A stretch of 64,000 nucleotides of DNA from Eupeodes corollae (lineage: Eukaryota > Arthropoda > Insecta > Diptera > Syrphidae): NCBI RefSeq assembly GCF_945859685.1, contig NC_079149.1, forward strand, positions 118,517,575-118,581,574, read 5' to 3'. The position numbers were made by a program, and so were the translations under genes. A model generated the notes under the pieces. It had not been told where the DNA came from and made no database searches. It was given only the letters and a program-made list of their open reading frames with translations. Positions 1 to 10,690 of this stretch are shown one piece after another. The stretch's first letter is position 1. The number at the start of each line of letters is the position of its first letter.

Positions 1-275
1 ACAAACTTGCATACAGATGAAACATTCCGACTTCTGGCATTCTGTTCCGAATAGGAAGATATTGGATGCTTCCAGTGAATTCAGAATTGATAATGTTATA
101 TTAAACGTAATAAGGAATCATTTAGCCTGATCAGCAGGTGTAAATGAGAACACATTAATATCGGGCTTATGACAATGCAATTAAATACGACCTAACTAGA
201 ATAGAAGATAGTAAACCTATCTTAACATACTGCTTGAGCATACCTAAAAAGATACAAATTCGCACATAATCAGGC

Positions 276-1127
276 CAAACTAGCCTACAGTCCTGTCTGA
301 GCATTGGTTTCCATGCGCTCTGCGTGACCCAGCCATCTTAGTAGTGGGACTTATAAAATTCTGGCTAAATCTACGTCGCTGTAAAGCCCGTACAGCTCGT
401 CGTTCCATCTTCTCCTCCACTCCCCTTCTATGCATACGAGACCGTAGATCACACGAAAAACTTTTCTCTCGATGAAACCTTTTTTGACATCGAAAGTTTC
501 TGTTAAGTTGTTTCCAACCTTTATAGAGTAGCGTGAATTCTCCATGGTCATCCTGCACAAACGGACGAGTTTGGCAGGGATACCAAAACTAGACATGGCT
601 AAACAGCTCGTCCTTATAGATGCTGTCATATGCGGCCTTGAAATCGATGAAAAGATGGTGAGTGCCGATATGATGTTCTTGGGTTTTTTCCAGGATCTGC
701 CGTAATTTGAATATTTAATCGACTGTCTAAAACCACACTGATAAGGATCTTTCAGGTTGTTGACGATAGGCTTTAAACGTTCACTTATTACGGCAGAGAA
801 GATTTTGTAAGTGTTGTGAACTAGACTGATTCCTCTATAGTTGGTGCATTTAAGAGGGTCTCCTTTTTTCAGAATCGAGAAAAAAATACTGGGGTTCCAT
901 TCATTGAACATGCTTTCTTCCGGCCATATGTTACAAATAAGTTGTAGCATGCTACTAACCAAATTAGCTCCCTATGCTTTGAAGAGCTCGGCATTCAAGC
1001 AATCTGCTTCAGCGGCTTGGTAAGACTTCAGCTTAGATATGGAAAGGTGGGATTGTTGGCGTTCGTCATCTATGTTGAATGGATAATCCTGCCTAACAGC
1101 GGAATTTGGTGCCGTTATACAGTCTGC
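276..1127 (-). mobile_element. RTE-like LINE copy 1, 3' part (decayed)
   Basis: Reverse-transcriptase remnant read on the minus strand. Recognisable blocks in order: SISKLKSYQAAEAD near 1040, CTNYRGISLVHNTYKIFSA near 840-785, PYQCGFR near 745, a frameshifted FKAAYDSI region near 650-600, then GIPAKLVRLCRMTMENS. These are RT fingers and palm blocks before the catalytic aspartates. After the FDVKKGF block (about 495-475) the protein jumps straight to a C-terminal block (RRRWNDELYGLYSDVDLAR, about 415-360), so the segment that should hold the YADD box is missing. Several stops and frameshifts; not functional. The 3' end near 276 matches the end of the copy at 8801-9805. The right end is interrupted by the LOA-like LINE and resumes at 4886. 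RTE clade assignment is by motif resemblance only. Confidence 0.8.
1118..1127. repeat. Target-site duplication, left copy (LOA-like LINE)
   Basis: The 10 bases tacagtctgc recur at 4876-4885, directly after the 3' tail of the LOA-like LINE. The interrupted RTE reading frame resumes across the duplication at 4886, which independently supports this insertion point. Confidence 0.8.
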
Positions 1128-1201
1128 TCTTGGTTCATCCTCAGACACAGAGGATCAAAACAAAACCGTGGTGGAGGTTGATCTGCCTAATTGTAGCAAA
1201 A

Positions 1202-2685
1202 ATGCTGCAGTTAGTACAGATTAATCTCCAACACTCCATAAAGGCCTCGGCCTCACTTCTTCTCCGTCTGGCGACTAACGGGGAAGATATTGTCCTGATC
1301 CAAGAGCCATGGGTTGCAGGATCCGTTGTTCGAGGACTCAGGACTCCTGGATACTACACACTTTGTGTGACAGATAACGTAGCATTAATGTATTTTTACT
1401 CCATCGTTTCAGTGACAAAGATACCACCGTAGCTAGGCTAGAAACAACCAAAGGAAGTTTCTGGCTGGTATCGGCGTATCTTGGGCATGACCACCTTGGC
1501 CTTCTCCCTGGAAAAACCCTGGAGAAAGTCGTCGCTGAAGCGGAAAGGCAAAGGATCCGCCTAATTATTGGGAGCGATGCTAACGCTCATCATACTGTAT
1601 GGGGCAGTACGAATATCAACGACAGAGGTGAGTCTCTTTTTGATTATATTCTTGGTACTAACCTCTTAGTAAGTAATGTTGGTAATAAACCAACCTTCAT
1701 AACTAAAACTCAACAAGAAGTCTTAGACATAACTCTTGTCTCAGATAGTATACACCATATGATCTTGGACTGGAAAGTATCCAAAGAACACTCGTTCTCT
1801 GATCATAGATATATCCAGTTCAATATAAATGTGGATGATAACCCGAGTCCATTGACTTTTCGAAACTATCGGAAAACTGACTGGGCTTTATACAGGAACT
1901 TATTACAGAGTTTACTAGAACCTGGACTATCTAGTCCTTCCTCTAACGCTAACGAACTTGACAACAAAGTCAATGACCTTACCTCAGCTATGAACAGATC
2001 GCTAGAAATTTCTTGTCCACTTATACACATAAGAGGAAAGAGGAAACCACAATGGTGGGCCTCAGAGCTTGACTCGCTCAGGAAGGAATGCAGGAAACTT
2101 TTCAACCGAGCCAAAGCTGCAAGACTAGCCTCTCATTGGGACTCCTACAAAGAATCCCTAAGAATCTACAAGAAGGCACTAAGGAAATCCAAGCGATCTT
2201 CTTGGCGATCCTTCTGTGGCATGATAGAAGAAACTTCTGAAGCCTCTAGGTTACGGAAAATTCTTTCAACTAATCCAGCTAAGCCAAGCTGCTTGAAAAA
2301 TGCAGACGGCTCCTGGACTAATTCAAGTAATGAATCACTGAACCTACTATTGGACACTCACTTTCCTGGTAGTTCTCTTACCGAAACTTGCAACAGCTTT
2401 GCACGTTCAAGTTCAAATACAACATATCCACAAGGTCTGATCACAAAGGATAAGTTACAATGGGCTCTCAACAGCTTCAAACCATTTAAAGCTGCAGGAC
2501 CAGATGGAATAATACCAGCAGAATTACAAAAAGCCTCTGATATAATTGCACCAATCCTTGAGGCAATTTTTACCAGCTGTCTTTACCTGGTCCATGTTCC
2601 CTCGGCATGGAGAGAAGTTAAAGTTGTCTTTATACCTAAAGCAGGTAAATGCTCCCAAGTTAATCCTAAAATTTACGACCTATAA
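1202..2685 (+). pseudogene. LOA-like LINE ORF2, endonuclease and RT N-terminal part (frameshifted)
   Basis: Starts at ATG 1202 (MLQLVQINLQHS), the usual start of such ORF2 proteins. The AP endonuclease shows LIQEPWV (catalytic Glu) near 1300, GSDANAHHTVWG (Asp/Asn) near 1570-1610, and SDHRYIQF (Asp-His) near 1800. The frame changes near 1385, from ALMYFY to the frame carrying HRFSDKDTTVARLE, so the protein is broken in the endonuclease. After 1387 the frame is open to TAA 2683-2685. It includes the linker and the first RT block (FKPFKAAGPDGIIPAEL, about 2475-2525). The stop at 2685 comes from a single-base frameshift, since RPISLSSFLLKTLERLID continues in the next frame. Confidence 0.85.
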
Positions 2686-4766
2686 GTCTATCATCATTCC
2701 TTCTTAAGACCCTGGAAAGATTGATCGATATCCATTTAAGGGCACGTATCGATACAAGACTTCTGTCTTCGTCTCAACATGCCTACTGTAAGGGTAAATC
2801 GGTGGAAACAGCGTTACACACTTTAGTACGCACCATCGAATATTCCCTCCATCATAAAGAGTTCACTATGGTTGCTTTCCTTGACATCGAAGGTGCCTTT
2901 AACAACGTGGACACATCTGCAATCACTTCTGCACTGACATCTCTAAATGTAGAGAGTTCGCTTCGGGAGTTAATTCATTTAATGCTTACTAGCAGAATAA
3001 TTGATTCAAAACTGGGCAACTCTTCTAGTAGACGATTCGTTAGTAGAGGGACACCGCAAGGTGGTGTTCTATCCCCTCTCCTCTGGAACCTAGTGGTGAA
3101 TGAAATCCTAACTAGTCTGGATGCGGAGGGTTTCAGAGTGATAGCCTATGCGGACGACGTTGCTATAGCAGTTTCAGGAAAGCATCTTAATATCCTAAAA
3201 GAACTCTTACAAAATGCCTTGGACAGACTAATACTCTGGGCTGATCGGTGTGGACTGGGTGTTAACCCACACAAAACCGATCTGGTCTTATTTTCGAGGA
3301 GATACAAAATTCCATTTGTCAACCCTCCTTACATTAAAGGAATCCAATTAAAATTCTCAGACAAGCCCAAATACCTAGGTCTTGTCTTAGACAAAAAACT
3401 AAATTGGAAACGCAACGTACAGGAAAGAGTCAAAAAAGCTACTGTAGCTCTCTTTTCTTGCAAAAAAGCTATTGGTAATAAATGGGGTTTACAACCCAGA
3501 ATCACGCATTGGCTATACACATCGGTAATCAGACCGATTTTAACGTACGGTGTGGCAGTATGGTGGACTGCTTTAGAGAAAGGTATAAACAGGGATAAGT
3601 TGAATAAAGTTCAACGTTCAGCCTGCCTATGTATAAGCGGATCGCTTCGCACGACCCCGTCTGCGGCACTGGACACCTTGCTCTACCTTACACCTCTTGA
3701 CATATTTAGTAAACAAATAGCTGCAAGCTCTGCTATCCGCCTCAATGCTTCGTCGCAGTGGACTAACAACAACATTGGCCACTCCGTAATTCTAAGGTAC
3801 TTAGAATCAATTCCAAAGCACACAGACTACACCATCCCCCAACTACAATTCGATAGGAATTTCCAGATTTCTATACCTACCAGATCTTTTTGGGAGGATA
3901 GGACATTCTTAGAGGATGAGTCAATCCACTTTTACACAGATGGCTCAAAGACCAAAGAAGGGGTTGGTGGTGGTGTGTACTCTGAACGACTGAAATTAAG
4001 TCTCTCATTCCGCCTTCCCAATCATTGTAGCGTGTTCCAGGCGGAACTTTTGGCGATTAAGGAAGTCTTGTCTTGGCTCAAAGAAAACGTGATATCAACA
4101 TCTGATATCCGTATTTTCTCCGACAGCCAGGCCGCTATCAAATCTCTGGACTCAGTCTCTACAAACTCTATAACAGTCCATAACTGTCGATCATTTCTAA
4201 TGGAGATGGCGCAACAGTTTAATATTCACCTTTGCTGGGTGCCGGGCCATAGAGACATTCCAGGTAACTGTAAGGCAGATGAACTCGCCAGGAACGGTAC
4301 AGTACAACCCATCCTACCACGTTTGGCAAGTACTGGCATACCAATCGCTACTTGTAAACTGCTACTAATGCAAGACGCTGTGAGGAGGGCAGGCACCAGG
4401 TGGACCAACATCACCACGTGTCAAGCCACAAAAAACATCTGGCCAACACTGGATTTAAAACGTTCAAGGTGCTTGCTCTCTCTAAGCAGATCGCATATAA
4501 GCTCGATAATAGGTGTCATAACCGGACACTGTCTAATAGGAAAGCACGCCATGAGACTAGGCGTATTCTCAAATGACTTTTGCAGAAGCTGTATGGACGA
4601 GGAAGAGGAAGAAACGGTTCTTCATCTTCTCTGCACATGCCCTGCTCTAGCTCGAAAACGCAAGAATTACCTAGGAGAATTCTTCTTTAACGATCTAAAC
4701 GATCTAAATCATATCGGGATAATCAGCCTCTCACGTTTCGTAAGAGACTCTAACTGGTTCCATTGA
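2676..4766 (+). pseudogene. LOA-like LINE ORF2, RT, RNase H and C-terminal part
   Basis: Continuation of ORF2 in the third frame, open from the RPISLSSF block (about 2678) to TGA at 4764-4766. RT motifs: AFLDIEGAFNNVDT near 2880, GTPQGGVLSPLLWNLV near 3050-3095, and catalytic AYADDVAIAVS near 3145-3175. RNase H follows with all acidic positions: FYTDGSKTKEG near 3930, FQAELLAIKEV near 4035, FSDSQAAIKSLD near 4115, and WVPGHRDIPGNCKADELAR near 4235-4290. The end holds the Cys/His cluster CRSC...HLLCTCPALA (about 4580-4650). Only the frameshift upstream spoils it. RT and RNase H in one LINE ORF favours the I/LOA group over R1 or Jockey in insects. Confidence 0.85.
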
Positions 4767-4855
4767 GCTTAGGAGGAAGCCTCAAGATTCATGTGGTATC
4801 ACAATGGGCCATTAAACTGGCCTAAGTGTGTCCGTTCCATCTTGGACAGCCACTA

Positions 4856-4875
4856 TAACCTAACCTAACCTAACC
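4856..4875 (+). repeat. (TAACC)n 3' tail of the LOA-like LINE
   Basis: Four TAACC units close the element and are followed at once by the target duplication. In the other register this is CCTAA, the C-rich strand of the common insect telomere repeat. The flanking target duplication shows it belongs to the element's 3' tail. Confidence 0.8.
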
Positions 4876-4970
4876 TACAGTCTGCATATTTACACTTTCA
4901 ATTTCATTTCGCATTTTCATAAAACTTTCGAACTTCATTCCTGTTTTTGAAACTCTATCGATAATTGTTT
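4876..4970 (-). mobile_element. RTE-like LINE copy 1, resumed 5' part
   Basis: 4876-4885 is the right-hand target duplication. Reading 4886-4970 on the minus strand gives NRNEVRKFYENAK and, after two stops, KCKYAD. This is the linker that precedes the RT in this LINE family and runs directly into the ADCITAP frame at 1125. That continuity shows 276-1127 and 4886-4970 were one element before the LOA-like insertion. The distal limit (about 4970-5000) is uncertain. Confidence 0.65.
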
Positions 4971-7900
4971 GTATTAAACTTTTGACCGATAGAAGGGAAA
5001 TTACATGGCAGGGGTTAGTCCTTGAATCCTTAGATGTAATCTAGATTTTCATAGTTTAAATAAGCCTTAGTTAGATTTAAGTTTTAATTTTATTAAAACA
5101 AAATATGTAGATTGATAAAATGGTTTTCTTCATTTTCGTAAAATCATTCTAAAGACAATACCGTGTTCTGATTCAAGATAATAAATAAAATAAATCACAT
5201 AAGAAAATATTAATAATAATATCAAAAGTTTTGATAGCCTTAATGTCACAGTCACGTTATGAACAGTCAAATAGGTATACAGACAAATTTTTAGAGCTTT
5301 CTTTATCATTACATTACGTTTCACATTCTTATTTCATATTTTATTTTTGTTTAAAATCCCAACACTATCGTTTACGAATTGTATAGCTCTCAAGAAAGAA
5401 AGAAAACAATGGTATTTTTAATAAGCTGTATATGTGAGGTGACAATTAAAGACAAATATTCAAACACATTTTTGCATACGTTCTAACCTCAGCTAACATT
5501 GAAGAATTTTCATATTTGAAAAACGTTTAGTCCTCATTCAAGCACTGTGCAGAGTCATACAGAAAAGAAAAACAACTTAGAAAATTCCGAAAAATTTCAA
5601 TTTCTTTGCAGAAATTTCTAAAATGGTTCCATATTTTATCTTGAATTCAATTTAACCTCACTTGCTACTCGGATGAGAAAAAAACATACAAAAATTTTGC
5701 CCCATGGTAAAAGCACAATATATCAAGTCAAACTTTTTCCTTTGATCCAAGGCACATCTCGATTCGTCGCCGTCTATAAGATGAAAGCTTACAAAAACAA
5801 AGTGCACTAAGACTTTAAAGAGAATACAAAATAAAATTTATTGCATAAAGGAAATTATAAGAGACCATCAACAACAAACAACATTCGAGTGAGTTTACCC
5901 ATATCGATATATTTTTTGTTTGCCTTTTTCGATTTTCTTTGATGACAAACAAAAAGGGGAACCTTCTCGTCTATACGGTAAAGGACTCCATCCTTTTATT
6001 TAAAAAATAACCCAACTTTTGTGTCCCGGTGACAGTGTTGACTGGATTGTTAATGATGTTCCCGCATAAAATAAAAACACTGGTCAAAAAGTTTACTTAT
6101 ACTTAACAAACATAAATTCGATTTTCCCTTCATATAAAATGTGTGTCCTTTGTGATGACGAAGGTTTCTGTTTCAGCATTGATATACCACTTTTTCAAAA
6201 GTGCACTCTTTGGAAAGAACAAAACTTTCGAGGTTTGACACGAAAAACAAACAGCAAACAGAAAAAAATAAAAGAGATGTCCTTTTTGGCCATAACTCAG
6301 TTAAGTAAAAAATTACTTTCAATCTCCTTTGAAAAAACAAACAAAAAGTAAAAAAAAAACAACCTGAACTGAACATTTCAAAACCTCCTGAACTGAACTT
6401 TGTGCAAACGCATCTACTAAGAGCCGAGTATATGTTAACAAACTTCAAAAACTTACTTGATATTTTCCAGTTGGCTTTGTGCAATGTTGGTGTTGGTATT
6501 GGTATTGGTGTTGGTGTTGGGTTAAAAAAAAGAAGAAGAAAAATATATCTACCATGACAACTTTCCAAAGGATGATGGTTTCGGTTTCATGTTGTTTTTT
6601 CTTTTTGTTTCATTGAAATATTTGTTTGTATTTGGATGTGCGTTAAAATTTCCTACTGACACTGATCGAAAAAGTCGCAAATAAGGGAAGTTAAATTGAA
6701 TTTATAAATTCGAGAAGACAGAAAATAGTGATAACAGAAAATAGGAGATACTGGAAAGTATAGGAAATAAAGCAAAATGAAATAATGTTTGTGTTGTTTT
6801 TCTATATACGAGTATGTTTTTATTTTCCTTTTGTCATTTTATATGCATTTATTTGTCTATACTTATCATGAAATAGTGCACTTTTCCTTTTACTTTTTTT
6901 ATGAGTTTGGTTGTTTGTTTTTGGAAAAGGGATTAAAGAAGTTTAGAAATTCTTAAATGTGTGTTTGTTGAACGAGAAAGGAATTGAGAACTTAAAAAAA
7001 AGTTTTCTTTTCCCAAAAACATTCCACTTTATAAGTTCGCAAAAATTGACAGTGGCTATGTGAAGCTGCAGATAAAAATTCTTAAATTCAAGTAACTGAA
7101 GTCAGCTTTTGAACGTACAAAAAAAAAGTAAAAAACATCAGAATATCGTAAGAAAAAGAAATAAGCAAGAAAAACTTCTAGAAACTTAAATGCAAAACTT
7201 TTGTTTTTATTTTTGAACTCGATGTTGTTTTGAGATATAATTTTTTTTTTTTATAGATTTTTTTGAAGTCAATGGATAATGGATAGTAAAGGTTGCAGGT
7301 CCTTGCTGTTGTGGGAATATTTTATTTATTATATATGAAATGCCATTTATAAAACTTGTATTTATACAAAATAAATACTTGTTTTTTTTTATAGAATTTA
7401 ATATTCTGTTTATCAACCTGCGAATTTTCTTTCAAGCTAAAGTCATCAAAAAAGTTTTGGTGAGACTTTTTATGGACTTAATTATGTTTAATAATTTTTC
7501 GATTTAACAGATATTGTTATAAAACAGATTTAAGTATTTCGAAAACAAGCTAATGGTATAATCCATTTTATGAATATATTATTAATTAAATCAAATTTTT
7601 ATTTTCAAACTTCAATACAAATTTGTGTATATCAGTGTTATTTAACTTTTGGCAAACTTTTTTTTTTAGTAACAGGCAAAAAAAGTAAAGGCAACTACAT
7701 TTTTTCAGTTTTTCGAAGAACTTTATCCTAAAGAAAAGAGATCGCAGTAATATAATTGTGAAATAATTTAATTCACATATATGTATATATATTTTTACAG
7801 TTCTTTAAAACTGTTATAACAAAATATCTATTTCGAAATAAAATTGTAAATATTGGAAAACTTTGATAAGAGTTGTCAAATACCATCCTTCCTGTTGTTG

Positions 7901-8099
7901 AAGATAATAACAACATTCATAATTCAAAATTTTAGAAAAACGCTTTGAAAGTTAATGAATATCGATTGTAAATTTTTCTTTAATAATATTAAAATATTTA
8001 AAACTAGACAAAACAAAGTAGTAAAAAAGTAAAAATTCATTCTAATTGTCTGCCTTACAAATTATGTGGAAAGAAACTAAAACAAACATCTTTATTTGA
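4971..8099. other. AT-rich sequence with no gene seen
   Basis: No coding region or recognisable element. Open frames here are short and of low complexity. A minisatellite of GGTATT/GGTGTT units lies at about 6484-6520, with many poly-A and poly-T runs. It could be intron or intergenic. Confidence 0.5.
6484..6520 (+). repeat. (GGTGTT/GGTATT)n minisatellite
   Basis: About six imperfect 6-base units, ttggtg or ttggta, in tandem. The reverse strand encodes a Pro-Thr/Ile-Pro run that is an artefact of the repeat. Confidence 0.8.
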
Positions 8100-8800
8100 C
8101 TTACAATGAAAATGAACGTACAAATCAAAATGCATTTTGTGAACTTAGTTATTTTTGTCGGTCAATTTAATAGCACAAATGTGCTTGCAATCGGAAAATT
8201 CGTGCAAAAATTTGAGAAAACCGGGTGTGTCGAAACACCAATGCTCGTACTGCACAAACTATTGCCGCTGTTTGCGATAGTGTGGCTGAAAAGCCGTCTA
8301 CCTAATCTCGTTGTCGTGTCCAACAGTTGCACCTCTCACGCTTGTCGTTGATGAACATTATGCTTAAAGACTTATATGTACACCTTTACAAGGTGCAATT
8401 GACTCAAGAAACCTCTTGACGTCGTCAATGATGTTTAGAATGGTGGCAAGAAATAGCAACAGTGGTGATCAATTTTTGAAGGAAATCATCTTCAGTGATG
8501 AGTCGCATTCTCACCTAATTGGATTTGTCAATAAGCAGAATTGCCACATTTGAGTGAATGAAAATTTAAGAGTGATTGACGAAAAACCAATGAGCCCACA
8601 ATAAGAATCCCTTTAATGGGATTTATGGGCTAGCTCGATATGTTTGGCTTCTTTCTCTGGATTATTTGAAGGAAAATGTGTACGTCAATAAACCAGCAAC
8701 AATTGAAGAGTTAAACAATGGAATTTGGCACATTATCGGCATAGAACCTAAACTATACGTCGGCGTCATCGAAAATTTGGATTATCGCATGGAGGTGTGC
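8100..8800 (+). pseudogene. Tc1/mariner transposase relic M1, main part
   Basis: Decayed DDE transposase of the IS630-Tc1-mariner superfamily, broken by many stops and frameshifts. Visible in order: the helix-turn-helix end (KFVQKFEKTGCVET, about 8200-8240), the second DNA-binding part (QQLHLSRLSLMNIM-like, in another frame, about 8325-8365), YKVQLTQE (about 8385-8410), the first catalytic block (IIFSDESHSHLIGFVNKQNC, about 8485-8545), and the C-terminal NVYVNKPATIEELNNGI (about 8670-8725). The segment with the second and third catalytic Asp is deleted between roughly 8640 and 8660. The coding end is split at 8800 by the RTE-like insertion and resumes at 9806. Confidence 0.75.
8787..8800. repeat. 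Target-site duplication, left copy (RTE-like LINE copy 2)
   Basis: gcatggaggtgtgc here matches gcatgaaggtgtgc at 9806-9819, 13 of 14 bases. The two copies bracket the RTE-like fragment exactly. Confidence 0.8.
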
Positions 8801-9805
8801 ATAAAGTACAAGTACATAAACCTAGAACCAAAGGCTGCAACAGCGAGAGATGGAAACATCATAGTGGCACCGCAGTCAATACAGACGAAGTAAAGATTGC
8901 CATATCTAAGCTGAAGTCTTATACAGCCGCTGAAGCAGATGGCTTGAATGCCGAGCTCTTCAAAACATCGGGAGATAATTTGGTTAGGAGCATGCACCAA
9001 CTTACCTGTAAGAAATGGTCGGAAGAAAGAATGACCGATGAATTGAACCTCAGTGTTTTGTGCCCGATCCTCAAAAAAGTAGACCTTCCAAACTGCACCA
9101 ACTATAGAGGTATCAGTCTACTTAACATCGCCTACAAAATCTTCTCTGCCTTAATATGTGAACGTCTAAATCCCATCGTCAACAACCTGATAGGTCCTTA
9201 CCAGTGTGGTTTTCGACCAGGAAAGTCCGCAGTAGATCAAATATTCACATTATGGCAGATCCTTAAAAAAAAACTCAAGAACACCAAATGGACAACCACC
9301 ATCTTTTCATCGATTTCAAGGCCGCATATGACAGCATCTACAGGGACAAGCTGTATAGTTTTGGTATCCCTGACAAACTCGTCCGTTTGTGCAGGTTGAC
9401 CATGAAGAATTCACGCTGCTCCATAAAGGTTGGAAAAAACTTAACAGAACCTTTCGATATCAAAAAAGATTTTATAGAGTTCTTCGTGTGAGTGAAGGAG
9501 AAGATGAAACGACGAGCTGAACGCGCTGTATAGCAACGTAGACTTAGCCAGAAGGGTAAAAGTTTAACGACTAGATGGCTGGTTGACGAAGAGCGCATGG
9601 AAACCAATGCTGCGGCCTGGAAAGTATTCGAATCCACAATCACAGAACAACACAGTAGAGGAAGACCGCGGATCAAGTGGCGTGTACAAGTGGAAAGAGA
9701 CCCCACCAATTTGGAGCTAGGAACAGAGTTAGATGGAGAAGTTTGTTGGGTGAGGCTCTAGTTCACACAGGACTGTAGCGCCAGTTTAAGTAAGTAAGTA
9801 AGTAA
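8801..9805 (+). mobile_element. RTE-like LINE copy 2, 5'-truncated
   Basis: A 1.0-kb fragment of the same family as 276-1127, inserted in the 3' part of mariner relic M1 with a 14-bp target duplication. Reading starts VHKPRTKGCN and runs through ISKLKSYTAAEADGLNAEL, CTNYRGISLLNIAYKIFSAL, PYQCGFRPGKSAVDQIF, a frameshifted HHLFIDFKAAYDSIYRDKL, and MKNSRCSIKVGKNL. After DIKKDF it jumps to the C-terminal block, so the RT catalytic YADD segment is absent, exactly as in copy 1. The end encodes an RGRPRIKWRVQVERDP-like tail. The 3' terminus is a (TAAG)n tail at 9788-9805. Not functional. Confidence 0.85.
9788..9805 (+). repeat. (TAAG)n 3' tail of the RTE-like LINE
   Basis: Four taag units directly before the right target duplication. 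Short tandem-repeat 3' tails are usual in the RTE clade. Confidence 0.8.
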
Positions 9806-9875
9806 GCATGAAGGTGTGCTGCCGAGGTCATGACAGCCATTTGGCCGGTATTTTGTTCCATACATAATTGAAACA
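9806..9875 (+). mobile_element. Mariner relic M1, resumed 3' end
   Basis: After the target duplication (9806-9819) the sequence reads CCRGHDSHLAGILFHT and a stop. This is the terminal block of these transposases (usual pattern RGGHL-x-[DE]-[IV]-[IV]-F-[HK]) and completes the frame broken at 8800. The exact outer end of the transposon is not visible. Confidence 0.7.
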
Positions 9876-10199
9876 TACCAATATATATTACTATAATAAG
9901 AAGAAATGACAATAGTTTATGTTTTATTCAAAATCGACATCTGTCCCTATGATTTACCTACCTTTTATATTGTAACTTTTCAACCTTAACAATGAGTGAA
10001 AAAATATTTTACAGAGATTATCTAGATATTCAATTTATACAATTTCGGGTGATTTTTATTTCAGAAAAATACCCACAAATTTTGTTTACAGAAACAGAAA
10101 ATTGCAGTTCTTATGTATTCATACCTCTTTTTTATTGTGGTTTATCACATTAAGATTACAATCTTATTATTCGTTAAGGCTTTATGATATATGTTAAAG
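9876..10199. other. No feature seen
   Basis: AT-rich, without coding signal or a recognisable repeat. Confidence 0.5.
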
Positions 10200-10690
10200 C
10201 GTTCCAGAATTTCATACTTAATAAATAAATAGTAGAGGTCCAAGCATAGAACCCTGAGGGATCTCTGCTGGGACTGTCAGAAATGAAGATGTCTGATTTC
10301 CTACAGCAACACATTGTTGTCGATTAGATAAGTATGAGTGCAGAAGTTTCACCGCAAACGAGAGAAATGAAATACTTAAGCTTTTGACATAGCACAAAGT
10401 GATCGACAGTGACAAAGCGCTTTTGAAAAATCTAAAAAACGTTAAGAATGTAGCACTATTCACGTCAATCGCTCTGTGTACATCATCGACAACAAGTAAA
10501 AGCTCCGTTTTAAAGCTTCTTTTCGCACTAAATCCGGATTTGTTTGTATCTAGCAGGCTTTTGTTTGTTAGGTGATAGATAGATAAGAATGCAGGATAGC
10601 AATAGGTCTATATTCTGGCTAAGTCTTAGGGATGGAAGATTTCAATATTCTCGGAAACTCAGAACTGGTTAATATAGAATTAAATAAATG
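10200..10690 (-). mobile_element. Jockey/CR1-like LINE reverse transcriptase fragment
   Basis: Read on the minus strand from 10690 down. Blocks are a PEYRPIAIL-like finger motif (about 10620), LLDTNKSGFSAKRSFKTELL (about 10555-10495), DVHRAIDVNSATFLTF (about 10485-10440), then a frameshift through the FSKAFDTVDH position. After that come FAVKLLHSYLSNRQQCVAV (about 10360-10305) and IPQGSMLGPLLFIY (about 10260-10220). The last block is the RT motif upstream of the catalytic YADD, and the fragment stops there. It differs from the RTE-like, LOA-like and LINE B families in this window. Heavily decayed. Confidence 0.8.

Larger units (their letters stand above)
1128..4875 (+). mobile_element. LOA-like LINE, 5'-truncated, near complete ORF2
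   Basis: A 3.75-kb non-LTR retrotransposon inserted in the RTE-like fragment, flanked by a 10-bp duplication. It begins inside the end of ORF1 (frame ending at the TAA at 1222-1224, including SSSDTEDQNKTVVEV). ORF2 overlaps this and starts at ATG 1202. Domain order is AP endonuclease, reverse transcriptase, RNase H and a C-terminal Cys-rich segment. That set, and the motif spellings, fit the LOA/I group of insect LINEs; I favour LOA. The 3' end is a short UTR and a (TAACC)n tail at about 4856-4875. Two frameshifts make the copy non-autonomous, but it is otherwise well preserved. Confidence 0.85.

Noticed and set aside
4856..4875. An interstitial telomere remnant (CCTAA repeats)
   Set aside because: Four units lie exactly at the LINE 3' end, inside the target duplication. 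This is explained by the element tail.
6173..6568. Minus-strand open frame of 131 codons with a Pro-Thr-Pro-Ile run
   Set aside because: Driven by the GGTGTT minisatellite and poly-T tracts. No domain, no splice support.
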